From the NCBI GenBank assembly GCA_963827515.1, contig CAWHBF010000023.1:62001-126000 (forward strand): a DNA stretch of 64,000 nt. Direction: 5' to 3'. The notes under the pieces are model-generated. The model saw nothing but the letters and a program-made list of their open reading frames with translations, was not told the DNA's origin and did not search any database. Both the position numbers and the translations under genes were made by a program. Below are positions 1-8,321 of this stretch, one piece after another (positions within the stretch are counted from its first letter, which is position 1; every line of letters begins with the position of its first letter). This stretch comes from JABFSA01 sp963827515. GTDB lineage: Bacteria; Acidobacteriota; Vicinamibacteria; Vicinamibacterales; UBA2999.

Positions 1-1
1 C

Positions 2-829
2 AAGGCGCTGCTCTACACGTCGAACCATCCGTCGATGTACGAGCGTCAATGTATGGCGCAGTCCGCTGGAATCTTCCAGTATCGACCGCGCGGAATTCAG
101 ATGCTCAAGCAGCTCGACGAGTCGGGCACCGAAGTGGTGGCCTGGATCATCGGCGGTGACAACCTCCGCGGGGAGATCAAGATCTGGATGGACGGGCGCC
201 CTCACCCGTCACCGAACGCTCAGCACACCGAGGGGGGCTTCGCGACTGGCAAGTGGGAAGGCGACACGCTTTCCGCGCGCGTCACGCACCTCAAGACCGC
301 CTGGATTCGGCGAGGCGTCGGCATCCCCGGCAGCGATGACTCGGTCATGACCCTGCATATCACGAGGCACGACGATATGCTGACGATCACCTCGATTCAG
401 GAGGATCCCCACTACCTCACGGAACCCCACGTCGTGAGCCGCGTGTGGCAGCACGATCCCCGCGGCGACCAGACGCAAGACGGCGTGTGCGTCACGGCAA
501 ACGAGATCCCGAGCATCGAGGACACGGGTATCGTGCCTCACCAGATTCCCGGCAAGAACCCGGAAGAAGATTTCATGGTGCGCACCTTCAACCTGCCGAA
601 GGAAGCCGCCATGGGCCACGCACACACGCTGTATCCCGAATATCGCAAGACGATCAAGAGCACCTACACACCGCCGGCTGTCTGCGGTGAGCGCTCGCCG
701 GGGTATTGCTGCGGATGGATCGAGCGGCAAGGCTTGCCCGGAGGGGCGCCGAATCTGACGTGCAACGACGGTGGATTCGGAAAGCTCGGTCCGCGTGGAC
801 GAAGCGCGACCTCGAGCTCGAGCCAGTAA
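2..829 (+). CDS. Secreted DGR-HP family protein, 5' end cut by window edge
   Basis: The frame is open from base 2, so the start and signal peptide lie outside the window. The protein is a close paralogue of the complete gene at 8322-9326, sharing the blocks IWMDGRPHPSPNAQH, GFATGKWEGDTL, VGIPGSDDS, EDTGIVPHQIPGKNPEED and a Cys-rich tail (VCGERSPGYCCGWIERQG). It belongs to an expanded family in this window built on a W-x-DGR-x-HP core followed by G-x-W-E-x-D-T-L. No enzymatic function is known to me. The full paralogue has a signal peptide, so export is expected. The stop is TAA at 827-829, and repeat DNA begins directly downstream. Confidence 0.85.
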   Translation, partial: KALLYTSNHPSMYERQCMAQSAGIFQYRPRGIQMLKQLDESGTEVVAWIIGGDNLRGEIKIWMDGRPHPSPNAQHTEGGFATGKWEGDTLSARVTHLKTAWIRRGVGIPGSDDSVMTLHITRHDDMLTITSIQEDPHYLTEPHVVSRVWQHDPRGDQTQDGVCVTANEIPSIEDTGIVPHQIPGKNPEEDFMVRTFNLPKEAAMGHAHTLYPEYRKTIKSTYTPPAVCGERSPGYCCGWIERQGLPGGAPNLTCNDGGFGKLGPRGRSATSSSSQ

Positions 830-838
830 GACTCACAT

Positions 839-930
839 GCACGGGCCACAGAGACGCACGAGGCACAGGCTATTGAGCGATTGCGCGTGTCCGCGGAGGC
901 TGAAGCCTCCGCTCTACGCCGAAACGCAAA
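839..930. repeat. Intergenic repeat pair: CACAGAG type plus GC-rich palindrome
   Basis: The left part (839-871) carries degenerate GGCCACAGAG / GAGGCACAG units seen again near 7260, 8145 and 29515. The right part (889-930) is a GC-rich palindrome, GGAGGCTGAAGCCTCC, followed by GCTCTACGCCGAAACGCAAA. The same palindrome and tail recur near 9475-9510. No gene is visible here. Both look like dispersed extragenic elements. Confidence 0.6.
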
Positions 931-935
931 GCGAC

Positions 936-1850
936 CTAGTTGCCGCCGGCGCCGGTGTCCGTCGACAACGTCGCCGGCTTCGGCATCGCTTTCATCCTGG
1001 CGATGTACTCGGGATACATCGTGTCCGCCCCACCCAACCGCGGTTCATACGGCGTTCCGAAACGATCCGTCACCTTCGGGTCGAGTCCCGGTAGCGGACT
1101 CTGCCCCGGCAGAAAGTGGGGCGTATTGCCGCGCGGCACAGCGGTCTCCGTCGCCTCCTCGCAGGGATACGGAGGCAACTGCATCGCCGGGTCGAAGCGC
1201 CACATCATCGTGCTTCGCACGTAGGGCTCCGTGAACTGGACGGGGTCGTACAGGATCGACGTCGCCTGCAGGTAGTCACCGACGCGACGCCATCTCGTCC
1301 GGACTGTGGCCTGGTCACTGCGCATCAGCCCCGAACGCCGAATGTACGTTTCCTTGAGGTGTGTCGTCGTCACGACCAGGACATCACCTTCCCACACGCC
1401 TGTGGAAAAGCCGCTCCAGGTGTGGACGGCGTTCGCCGGGGGATGAGGACGTCCGTCCATCCAGATGGTCGATGCCTGTCCCATCATCTCGATGTGCCCG
1501 TGATACGCGATGAGCGTCTGCGTCGGTTCGTGAATCTCCGGCCGGAACCTCAGCCACGACCGTGGTCCTTCGAGCGAGTAGTCAAACGCGTGCGGCCGGC
1601 ACACCCACTCCGCGACGTCGAAGTCTTCCGGCGACCAGCTCTGCGCACGCCACTGGCCTCCCGCTGTGAGCGGCACGCCCGCCGCGTCACCGGTCATTCC
1701 GCTGCCGTCCTGATTGCGCGGAAGTGGCGTCCAGAGACCCGTAAGGTCAACCTGCGCCTGCGCGGGACCACTCGACAAGAGGACGAGCGCCACCAGGAGT
1801 CCCGCATCGCGGACCCGCCTCCGCCACTGGCCGAAGCACCGTCGAGTCAT
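936..1850 (-). CDS. Secreted DGR-HP family protein
   Basis: About 304 aa. The chosen ATG at 1850 (MTRRCFGQWRR) is preceded by GAGGAG eight bases upstream; an earlier ATG at 1895 would overlap the upstream gene and lacks this site. It has a signal peptide with arginines, a hydrophobic stretch (LLVALVLLSSGPAQA) and cleavage near AQAQ. The mature part opens with VDLTGLWTPLPRNQDGSG and contains IWMDGRPHPPANAVHTW, FSTGVWEGDVLVV, paired Arg residues (YIRRSGLMRSD) and a C-terminal MYPEYIARMKAMP block. It is a sister of the gene at 1882-2772, 31 bases upstream on the same strand, so the pair is probably one transcript and a recent tandem duplication. Function unknown. Confidence 0.85.
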   Translation of the reverse strand: MTRRCFGQWRRRVRDAGLLVALVLLSSGPAQAQVDLTGLWTPLPRNQDGSGMTGDAAGVPLTAGGQWRAQSWSPEDFDVAEWVCRPHAFDYSLEGPRSWLRFRPEIHEPTQTLIAYHGHIEMMGQASTIWMDGRPHPPANAVHTWSGFSTGVWEGDVLVVTTTHLKETYIRRSGLMRSDQATVRTRWRRVGDYLQATSILYDPVQFTEPYVRSTMMWRFDPAMQLPPYPCEEATETAVPRGNTPHFLPGQSPLPGLDPKVTDRFGTPYEPRLGGADTMYPEYIARMKAMPKPATLSTDTGAGGN

Positions 1851-1881
1851 GCTGATGGCTCCTCGTTCGTGAAGCAGATCG

Positions 1882-2772
1882 TCAGTCGCTTTCACGCCCC
1901 ACTTCAGTCGGGCGCGGCATGGCCTTCATCTTGGCGATGTACTCGGGATACATCGTCTCCGATCCGCCGAAACGTGGTTCGACCGGCGTGCCGAATCGAT
2001 CGGTTAACTTTGGATTCAGCCCAGGCAGAGGACTCTGGCCGGGCAAGAAGTGCGGCACGCGTCCGCGCTCCACGGCCGTCTCCGTGGCCTCTTCACACGG
2101 ATAGGGGTCCATCGGCATCCCCGGTTCGTTGACGAACATGAGCGCGCTTCGAATGTACGGCTCCGCCAGATACACGGGGTCGTACAGGATCACGGTCAGC
2201 TGCAGGTAGTTTCCCATCCGACGCCAGCGTGTGCGCACCGTCGTCCTGTCACTGCGCATCAGCCCCGAACGTCGGATGTACGCCTCCTTGACGTGCGTCG
2301 TCGTGACGACCAGCACATCTCCGTCCCACTCTCCGGTCGAGAAACCGCTCCAGGTGTGCGGTGCGTTCTGCGGAGGACGCGGGCGGCCGTCCATGAAGAT
2401 CTCCGTTTCCTGCTCTTCCTGATTGGCGTGCGCGTTCAGGGAGATCATCCGCTGCGTGGGGCGATCGACCTCCGACCACACGCGCATGCGCGACAGGCCA
2501 CCCTCCAACCCGTAGTCGAACGAGTGCGGCCGGCACACCCACTCCGCAACGTCGAAGTCTTCCGGGGACCAGCTCTGCGCTCTCCATTTCCCCTCGTCCG
2601 ACAGCGGCACACCGGCGGCGTCACCGGTCAGCCCGCTGCCGTCCTGGTTGCGAGGCAGCGTCTGCCACTGCCCTGCGAGATCCACCTGGGCAAGAGCGGT
2701 ATCGCTCCACGAGATCGCCAGCACAGCGAGGAACAGCGCGGGACCTTTCCGACAGAGGTGCCTGAACATCAT
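1882..2772 (-). CDS. Secreted DGR-HP family protein
   Basis: 296 aa starting MMFRHLCRKGP, with a hydrophobic signal segment (ALFLAVLAISW) and cleavage near ALAQ. A GGAG lies in the leader. It is a tandem paralogue of the gene at 936-1850: same opening after cleavage (VDLAGQWQTLPRNQDGSG), IFMDGRPRPPQNAPHTW, FSTGEWDGDVLVV, YIRRSGLMRSD and the end block MYPEYIAKMKAMPRP. The two copies are diverged enough to be fixed duplicates. The usual DGR-x-HP reads DGRPRPP here, so the His is replaced by Arg. Lies just downstream of the TonB receptor that ends at 2816. Function unknown. Confidence 0.85.
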   Translation of the reverse strand: MMFRHLCRKGPALFLAVLAISWSDTALAQVDLAGQWQTLPRNQDGSGLTGDAAGVPLSDEGKWRAQSWSPEDFDVAEWVCRPHSFDYGLEGGLSRMRVWSEVDRPTQRMISLNAHANQEEQETEIFMDGRPRPPQNAPHTWSGFSTGEWDGDVLVVTTTHVKEAYIRRSGLMRSDRTTVRTRWRRMGNYLQLTVILYDPVYLAEPYIRSALMFVNEPGMPMDPYPCEEATETAVERGRVPHFLPGQSPLPGLNPKLTDRFGTPVEPRFGGSETMYPEYIAKMKAMPRPTEVGRESD

Positions 2773-2815
2773 TCGGTAAACTTCTCCACTCCTTGCGATG
2801 GCTGCTGCCGTCGGA

Positions 2816-4543
2816 TCAGAACGTGTACTTCAGCGCGAGCTGAATAATACGCGGATCCGCCGCCGACGTGATCAGACCGAAGTTCGGACTGTTCAGCGCC
2901 GACACTGGCGTGTTCAACTGCACACGGTTGAACACGTTGAAGACCTCGGCCCTGAACTGCACCTGATGCGCGCCGGCCAGACGGAACGAACGCGTGAGTC
3001 CCATGTCGATGTTGACCCGGTGCGGTCCAACGAGGCTGTTGTTCTCGAGATCTCCGAAGGTGCCCGGCGCCGGCGCGCTGAAGGCCGCCGGGTTCAGCCA
3101 GCGATATCCGTCCCTGAGATACGGGTCGTCACCCACGAGGTTGGGACGCTGGTTGCCCTGGCCGTTCAGTGCGTTGTCCACACCCGTCGTCGCGACGAAG
3201 TGGGTGCCGCTGCGCGCGGCCACAATGGCCGACACCTGCCAGTCGCGAGTCAACGCGCCCAACACACCGTTTGCAGTCCCCGGCACCTGGTACACCGTTG
3301 ACAGGTTCACGACGTGCCGCTGATCGGTTGGGCCGCAGCTTCCGCGGTCGAACGCAGGATCCCCAGGCTTCGTGAGCTCGATGCCGGCGACCGACGGCTC
3401 GTAGTTGATGACGTCCGAGACACAGTTGGAAATCGTCCACTTCGCGGAAACGAAGAGGCCGTTCGTCGATCGGTGCTGCGCCGACAACAGCAGCGCGTCG
3501 TACTCGGAGGTCCCGATCGGCACGACGCCCGCGATGGGGCCGTAGAAGCGGCCCTCGGCCGGGTTCTCGAGCGACAGCGTGCGACGCTGATTCGTGGTCG
3601 CCGTGGTGGCGCCCGGGCTGTACACCGCCGGGTTGTACTGATCACCAACCGGCAGACGATGCCCTCTGCTGCTGAGATAGTTTGCCGACACGACCGTCGC
3701 TGAACCAATCTGCTGCTGGACGCTGACGTTCCACTGGTCGGCGTACGGCGGCTTCATGTCCAGCGGGAACGACACGAACCCGCCGTACACCGGAAACGCC
3801 ATGTCGGGATGCGCCTCGATCGGGAAAGGATTGCCGCCGGGCGTGTTGATCCACGGTTCGTCGAAGATGCCGTTGTTCGTCGTCAGCTCCGTGCCGAATG
3901 GCGTCCCTCGGTCGAACCCGAGGAAGTTCCACATGTGCGGCAGATCCATGAATCGGCCCCACGCTGCGCGCACCGTCAGACGTGCGTCGCCGCGCGGATC
4001 CCACGCCGCCGACAACCGCGGCGCGAAGCTCGCCCACTGCTTCTCGCCGACGGCGTTACCGGGGTAGCCGGGATCGCCCTCGAAGATCACACCGACCGGA
4101 GCGTTCTTGTACACCGTGCTCCGAACGCCGGCGCTGGAACGCTCGATGACTGAAGTGGTTGAAGTGCCCCTGATCGCTCGTGTACGGGAAGGTACGGATC
4201 CCAGCGCAGGCCCGGCATTGATCGTCAAGGTTCGGCGATGACCGTCCACGCATCCTGGATGTAGGCGCCGACGTAGTTCATCGTCCCGCGCGGCGTGTAG
4301 AGCTGTCCCTGGTTGAAGGTGGCGGGCCGGCCCAGGAGGAAGTCCGAGAGACCCAGCCCGGTGAACGTGCCGGTGAACGCGAAACTCCCGGCTGCCGCGC
4401 CGACCGAAATCGAGTCGAGCGTCGAACTGGATGTAGTTGACGCCCAATCCGATCTGATGCTTGCCGCGGACCAGGCTCACGTCGTCGACGAGCTGAAAGG
4501 CCTCGGTGGGCACCGTGCTCGGCTTCGCGCCCGTCGGTCCCAT
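2816..4543 (-). CDS. TonB-dependent receptor (Oar-like), C-terminal part, frameshifted
   Basis: C-terminal beta-barrel part of one receptor gene whose N-terminal part lies at 4477-6105. The frame from about 4543 reads VDDVSLVRGKHQIGLGVNY, then is broken again between about 4420 and 4130, where correct residues (for example YTSDQGHFNHF) appear in other frames, before settling into APVGVIFEGDPGYPGN and a clean barrel. Typical signatures are the YADQWNVSVQQQ strand, FRAEVFNVFNRVQLNTP and the terminal LALKYTF, ending in Phe as outer-membrane barrels do. At least three or four indels lie in about 450 bases, so this is either a decayed gene or a poorly resolved stretch of assembly. Substrate unknown. 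Confidence 0.75.
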   Translation of the reverse strand: MGPTGAKPSTVPTEAFQLVDDVSLVRGKHQIGLGVNYIQFDARLDFGRRGSREFRVHRHVHRAGSLGLPPGPARHLQPGTALHAARDDELRRRLHPGCVDGHRRTLTINAGPALGSVPSRTRAIRGTSTTSVIERSSAGVRSTVYKNAPVGVIFEGDPGYPGNAVGEKQWASFAPRLSAAWDPRGDARLTVRAAWGRFMDLPHMWNFLGFDRGTPFGTELTTNNGIFDEPWINTPGGNPFPIEAHPDMAFPVYGGFVSFPLDMKPPYADQWNVSVQQQIGSATVVSANYLSSRGHRLPVGDQYNPAVYSPGATTATTNQRRTLSLENPAEGRFYGPIAGVVPIGTSEYDALLLSAQHRSTNGLFVSAKWTISNCVSDVINYEPSVAGIELTKPGDPAFDRGSCGPTDQRHVVNLSTVYQVPGTANGVLGALTRDWQVSAIVAARSGTHFVATTGVDNALNGQGNQRPNLVGDDPYLRDGYRWLNPAAFSAPAPGTFGDLENNSLVGPHRVNIDMGLTRSFRLAGAHQVQFRAEVFNVFNRVQLNTPVSALNSPNFGLITSAADPRIIQLALKYTF

Positions 4544-6105
4544 GGTGAACGGCCGGTGACCGCCATGAACCCGTCGATGGGCACGTTGACGTTTCGGATG
4601 CCGAGGTCGTGGTAGTCGAAGAACGGCACGTAGTCCTTGCGGATGTCCGAGCTGTTGTACGTCGCCCGGAACGAGTTCACCGTGTTCGACCCCAGCAGAT
4701 AGGTGTCGCCGAATACGATGGAGTGCACCGTATCGTCGATCGGGCCGTTCGCGTACGCGAGCACGTTGTTCGGATCGTTGTCCGGCTCCGAACTGTACTG
4801 GGCCAGCTGGTAGCGCGTGAACATCGAATGGCTGTTGTTCACCTGGAAGTCGACGCGACCGAGCGCGATGTGTTCGGAGCTCTTGGTCTGTCGATCGAAG
4901 AAGGTCTGCCCGCACTCGTTCTCGGGCTTCGGCAGACGCCCTGTCAGATTGAGCGCCGCGGGCGAGAACAACGCAGGAGACACTCTGTTATCCACGAACG
5001 GCGGACGTAGCGCGATCGCTCGGCCGGAATTGCACGCCGGTGACGCGATTGTCGTGAAATCCCCGGTCAGCATCGCGGGAGTCGGCACGAACTGGAACAA
5101 GCTGGTTGGTGTGACGTCGATGCGGGTGCCCTGGTAAGCGCCAAAGTAGAAGAGCTTTCCCTGCATGATGGGGCCTCCGATCGTCCCGCCGAACTGATCG
5201 CGGTGCAACCCGTCGCTCCGTCGCTCGCCGTCGGCGTCGCGCGCGGCGAACGCGTTGGTGGCGTTCAGCGAATCATCCCGGAAGAACTCGAAACCGCTTC
5301 CATGCAGCACGTTGGTGCCAGACTTGGTGACGGCGTTGACGGCCGCTGCAGAGTGGTGACCGTACTGTGCCGGCAGCGCGCTCGTCTCGACCTTGAACTC
5401 CTGCATCGCGTCCGGGAACGGAAGCGGCAGGTTCAAGCTGTTCATCGGATCGTTGTGCGTGCCACCGTCCAGCGTATAGGTCATGCCGTTCGACGTGCCA
5501 CCGGCGACCGAGATGGTCACATTCGGGTAGCTGCGCACGCCGCTGTTCAACGCGTTCGCGCCGGGCGCATCACCCGAGCCCTTGCCCCCCGTCGCGAGGC
5601 CGGCCCCGAAGATCAACTCGCTGAGCTGGCGTCCGTTGAGCGGAAGCTCCAGCACTTGTTCGTTGGTAATCACCTGACCGATGCCGGGATTCCGGGTCTC
5701 GACGAGCGCAGCGGTGCCCTGCACGGATACGGTCTCTTCGAGCTGACCGAGCTCCAGCGTGACGGCCAGCGTCGGATTCGCACCGACCTCGAGGACGATG
5801 CCGGTTTGCGCGTACGTTCGGAACCCCTGGAGCGTTGCCTCGAATCGATACGGGCCCACCGGCAGATTTTGGAGAACGTAGGATCCGCTGTCGTCGGTGA
5901 CCGCTGTGCGCACCAGTCCCGTCGCAGTCTGGGTGGCCGTGACCGTCACACCCGGCAACGCGGCGCCGCTCTGGTCCTTCACGGATCCGTTGAGCTGTGC
6001 GGTGGAAGCGGACTGTGCCTGGACCGTCAGACACGAGAGCAGAAGGAACAGTAGCGCTCGGCACGCCAACCCAGGGAAACGGTGGCGCATCTGATCGGTG
6101 AGCAT
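4477..6105 (-). CDS. TonB-dependent receptor (Oar-like), N-terminal part
   Basis: N-terminal 500 or so residues of the receptor continued at 2816-4543. The ATG at 6105 follows GGAGG closely. In order: signal peptide (ALLFLLLSCLTVQAQ), a carboxypeptidase-regulatory-like beta-sandwich (LNGSVKDQSGAALPGVTV through LQGFRTYAQTGIVLEVG), a plug domain (ETVSVQG, ELPLNGRQLSELI, AVTKSGTNVLHGSGFEFFRD) and the first barrel strands. Good similarity stops near 4555 at GFMAVTG, where a one-base shift moves the coding frame. Such receptors import large substrates across the outer membrane with TonB/ExbBD energy. Divergent from the MBL gene at 6191, with only 85 bases between them. Confidence 0.85.
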   Translation of the reverse strand: MLTDQMRHRFPGLACRALLFLLLSCLTVQAQSASTAQLNGSVKDQSGAALPGVTVTATQTATGLVRTAVTDDSGSYVLQNLPVGPYRFEATLQGFRTYAQTGIVLEVGANPTLAVTLELGQLEETVSVQGTAALVETRNPGIGQVITNEQVLELPLNGRQLSELIFGAGLATGGKGSGDAPGANALNSGVRSYPNVTISVAGGTSNGMTYTLDGGTHNDPMNSLNLPLPFPDAMQEFKVETSALPAQYGHHSAAAVNAVTKSGTNVLHGSGFEFFRDDSLNATNAFAARDADGERRSDGLHRDQFGGTIGGPIMQGKLFYFGAYQGTRIDVTPTSLFQFVPTPAMLTGDFTTIASPACNSGRAIALRPPFVDNRVSPALFSPAALNLTGRLPKPENECGQTFFDRQTKSSEHIALGRVDFQVNNSHSMFTRYQLAQYSSEPDNDPNNVLAYANGPIDDTVHSIVFGDTYLLGSNTVNSFRATYNSSDIRKDYVPFFDYHDLGIRNVNVPIDGFMAVTGRSPWDRRARSRARCPPRPFSSSTT

Positions 6106-6190
6106 ATGTCCTCCGAAGGAATAAAGCGCCGCTGGAATCGCGTCGGCAGTACGAGCCTCACGCGGGCGAAATGGTATATCCTTCGCGAGG

Positions 6191-7210
6191 ATGACGCAAC
6201 CAAACCAGGGGGTATCGCGACCCCGGCGCGTGGTCGCGGCGGGAGTCGTATTGAGCCTCGCGCTGCTGTGTACCGCGCCGTCGTGGAGCGGCGGTGTGCA
6301 GGCGCAGCAAGGGTCGGGGCCGGCCGCGGGGCTCGAAACGATTCAGATCCGCCCGAATGTGTATGTGATTTTCGGGGCGGGCAGCAACATCACGGTCCAT
6401 CTCGGCGAAGACGGCGTGATTCTGGTGGACGCCGGGACCGCGGCGCTGGCGCCGCAGGTGGTGGCGGCCGTCAAGGCCCTCACGCCGCAGCCGATTCGCC
6501 TCATCATCAACACGAGTGCGGACGCGGACCACGTGACCGGCAACGAGATCGTCTCGGCGGCCGGCCGGGAGGTCAATCCCGACGCGTTCAGCGAAGACCC
6601 GCACGCGACCGTGCTCGCGCACGAGAACGTGATGCTGCGGATGAGCGCGCCGAGCGGGGCCGACACGCTCTTTCCGACCGCGCTGTGGCCGAGCGAGACG
6701 TATACGGCGCGCGTGCGGTCGATGTATCTCAACAACGAGGCGGTGCTGGTGCATCGGCACGTGGGCGCGCACTCCGACGGCGACAGCGTGGTGCTGTTTC
6801 GCAAGGCGGACGTGATTGCCACGGGCGACATTCTGGACCTGCGGCACTTTCCGGTGATCGCCCCGGCCCAGGGCGGGAGCATCCAGGGCGAACTGGCGGC
6901 CCTGAACCGGTTGCTCGAGCTGACGGTGCCGGCGATGCCGCTGGTGCTCAAGCCGGGCCGGACGTTGCTGGTCCCGGGCCACGGGCGCGTATCGGACTAT
7001 GCGGAGCTGGTGGAATACCGGGACATGGTCACGACGATCAAGGACAACATCGAGGTCCTGATCAAAGACGGGAAGACGCTGGCGCAAGTCCAGGCGGCCA
7101 ATCCGACGGCGGGCTATCGGGCGCGCTGGGGGCGGGAGACGGGGCCGTGGACGACGGCGCAGTTTGTCGAGGCGATCTATACCGGGCTCACGGCCCCGGC
7201 GGGGAAATGA
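6191..7210 (+). CDS. Exported metallo-beta-lactamase-fold protein with altered metal site
   Basis: 339 aa with an N-terminal hydrophobic segment (VVAAGVVLSLALLCTAPSW) and cleavage near VQAQ. MBL-fold landmarks: ILVDAG (strand 4, D80), an INTSADADHVTGN loop at about 107-118, VGAHSDGDSVVLF (H194), ATGDIL (D213) and VPGHGRVSD (H264). The canonical HxHxDH reads S109-A-D111-A-D113-H114, so both histidines of HxH are lost while DH and the later His and Asp ligands stay. The protein may bind one metal or act differently from hydrolytic MBLs. AGG sits directly before the ATG, so the ribosome site is poor and the start is not certain. Codon use looks more GC-rich than in nearby genes. Confidence 0.85.
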   Translation: MTQPNQGVSRPRRVVAAGVVLSLALLCTAPSWSGGVQAQQGSGPAAGLETIQIRPNVYVIFGAGSNITVHLGEDGVILVDAGTAALAPQVVAAVKALTPQPIRLIINTSADADHVTGNEIVSAAGREVNPDAFSEDPHATVLAHENVMLRMSAPSGADTLFPTALWPSETYTARVRSMYLNNEAVLVHRHVGAHSDGDSVVLFRKADVIATGDILDLRHFPVIAPAQGGSIQGELAALNRLLELTVPAMPLVLKPGRTLLVPGHGRVSDYAELVEYRDMVTTIKDNIEVLIKDGKTLAQVQAANPTAGYRARWGRETGPWTTAQFVEAIYTGLTAPAGK

Positions 7211-7257
7211 TGATGCGCGGTGCAGGACGGCCCCGCGCCGGGTCCGCGGCGGGTCCC

Positions 7258-7370
7258 GGGCCACAGAGGCCCAGAGACACAGAGACTATTTCGGTGGGCG
7301 TTGATCACACGGGCCGTGGCACCTCTAGCCGTACGTGCGTGTGGGCGGGTCCCGCGAAGCGGACCTCGCC
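7258..7370. repeat. CACAGAG element and GC-rich palindrome at the 5' end of the next gene
   Basis: 7261-7290 reads CCACAGAGGCCCAGAGACAC and onward, matching the left arms near 8145 and 29515. 7342-7370 is the palindromic GGCGGGTCCCGCGAAGCGGA type also seen at 45906. The second element lies inside the reading frame of the gene beginning near 7316. Confidence 0.55.
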
Positions 7371-8122
7371 TGCTGGTCGCGCTGCTCATCCTGCTGTGCG
7401 CGAGCGGGGTGCAGGCGCAGGCCCCGGCGGGCCGCGGCGGCCCACCCGCGGCGCCGGCCACGCCCCGCACGCAGGCGCCCATCGACCTGACCGGCCAGTG
7501 GGTGGCGATCATCTCCGAGGACTGGCGCTGGCGGATGGTGACGCCGAGCAAGGGCGACTACGCGAGTATCCCGATGAGCCCCGCCGCGCAGAAGGTGGCC
7601 GATGCGTGGGACCCGGCCAAGGATGAAGCGGCGGGCGAACAGTGCCGGGCCTATGGCGCGCCGGGGCTGATGCGCGGCCCGACCCGGCTGCGGATCTCGT
7701 GGCTCGATGACACGACGCTCAAGCTCGAGAGCGACTACGGGATGCAGACGCGCTTACTGCACTTCCGCACGCCGACCCCGACGCAGGGCGCCAAGACCTG
7801 GCAGGGCGTCACGGCCGCCCAGTGGCAATTCGCGGGCGGGGGCCGGGGCCGCGGGCCGCGCTTCGGCTCGCTCCGGACCGTCACCACGCAGTTGCGGCCC
7901 GGCTACCTGCGCAAGAACGGCGTCCCCTACAGCGCCGGCACGGTCTTCACCGAACACTGGGATGTCCATACGGAAACCAACGGCGACCGCTACCTCGTGG
8001 TCACCAACGTCGTCAACGACCCCCTCTATCTGCAGGCCCCGTTCATGACGGCCCTCCATTTCAAGCTCGAGAAGGACGGCGCCGCCAAGTGGGACCCCAC
8101 CCCCTGTGATGCGCGCTTCTAG
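7316..8122 (+). CDS. Secreted protein related to the DGR-HP family
   Basis: About 268 aa from a GTG at 7316. The start is uncertain because the 5' region is repeat-derived and no ATG follows it before the signal peptide (LLVALLILLCASGVQAQA). An ATG at 7220 in frame would place repeat DNA in the coding region and is less likely. After a Gly/Ala/Pro linker the mature part begins IDLTGQWVAIISEDWRWRM and contains AWDPAKDEAAGEQCRAYG, LLHFRTPTPTQGAKTW, LRPGYLRKNGVPYS and DPLYLQAPF. The opening resembles the DGR-HP proteins, but the DGR core itself is absent, so it is a divergent relative. Follows the MBL gene on the same strand with about 105 bases between them. Function unknown. Confidence 0.7.
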   Translation: MAPLAVRACGRVPRSGPRLLVALLILLCASGVQAQAPAGRGGPPAAPATPRTQAPIDLTGQWVAIISEDWRWRMVTPSKGDYASIPMSPAAQKVADAWDPAKDEAAGEQCRAYGAPGLMRGPTRLRISWLDDTTLKLESDYGMQTRLLHFRTPTPTQGAKTWQGVTAAQWQFAGGGRGRGPRFGSLRTVTTQLRPGYLRKNGVPYSAGTVFTEHWDVHTETNGDRYLVVTNVVNDPLYLQAPFMTALHFKLEKDGAAKWDPTPCDARF

Positions 8123-8140
8123 GGGGGCGTTCGCACGCAC

Positions 8141-8209
8141 AGGCCACAGAGGCGCAGAGGCACAGAGTCCTTTGATTACGTTTTCTCTGAGTCTCTGTGA
8201 CTCTGTGGC
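8141..8209. repeat. CACAGAG / CTCTGTG inverted repeat
   Basis: Left arm GGCCACAGAGGCGCAGAG, centre TTTGATTACG, right arm CTCTGTGACTCTGTGGC. The arms can pair into a long imperfect hairpin. The same structure with a different centre sits at 29511-29574. It lies just downstream of a stop codon, so it could act as a transcript end. Confidence 0.7.
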
Positions 8210-8221
8210 AACGTGACATAG

Positions 8222-8295
8222 TTGTTGGTCTTTGTTGTTGGTCTTGTCTATGGACCTGTTGTTGGTCGTAGAGCGCAGGCTTTAGCCTGCGCGGA
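8222..8295. repeat. Triple TTGTTGGTC direct repeat and GC-rich palindrome
   Basis: TTGTTGGTC occurs at 8222-8230, 8235-8243 and 8259-8267. It is followed by GTAGAGCGCAGGCTTTAGCC with its complementary arm CTGCGCGG (8266-8295), a member of the dispersed GC-rich palindrome family. Nothing else is visible before the next gene. Confidence 0.65.
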
Positions 8296-8321
8296 TTGAT
8301 TCGTCGCAGTTGGAGCTGATC

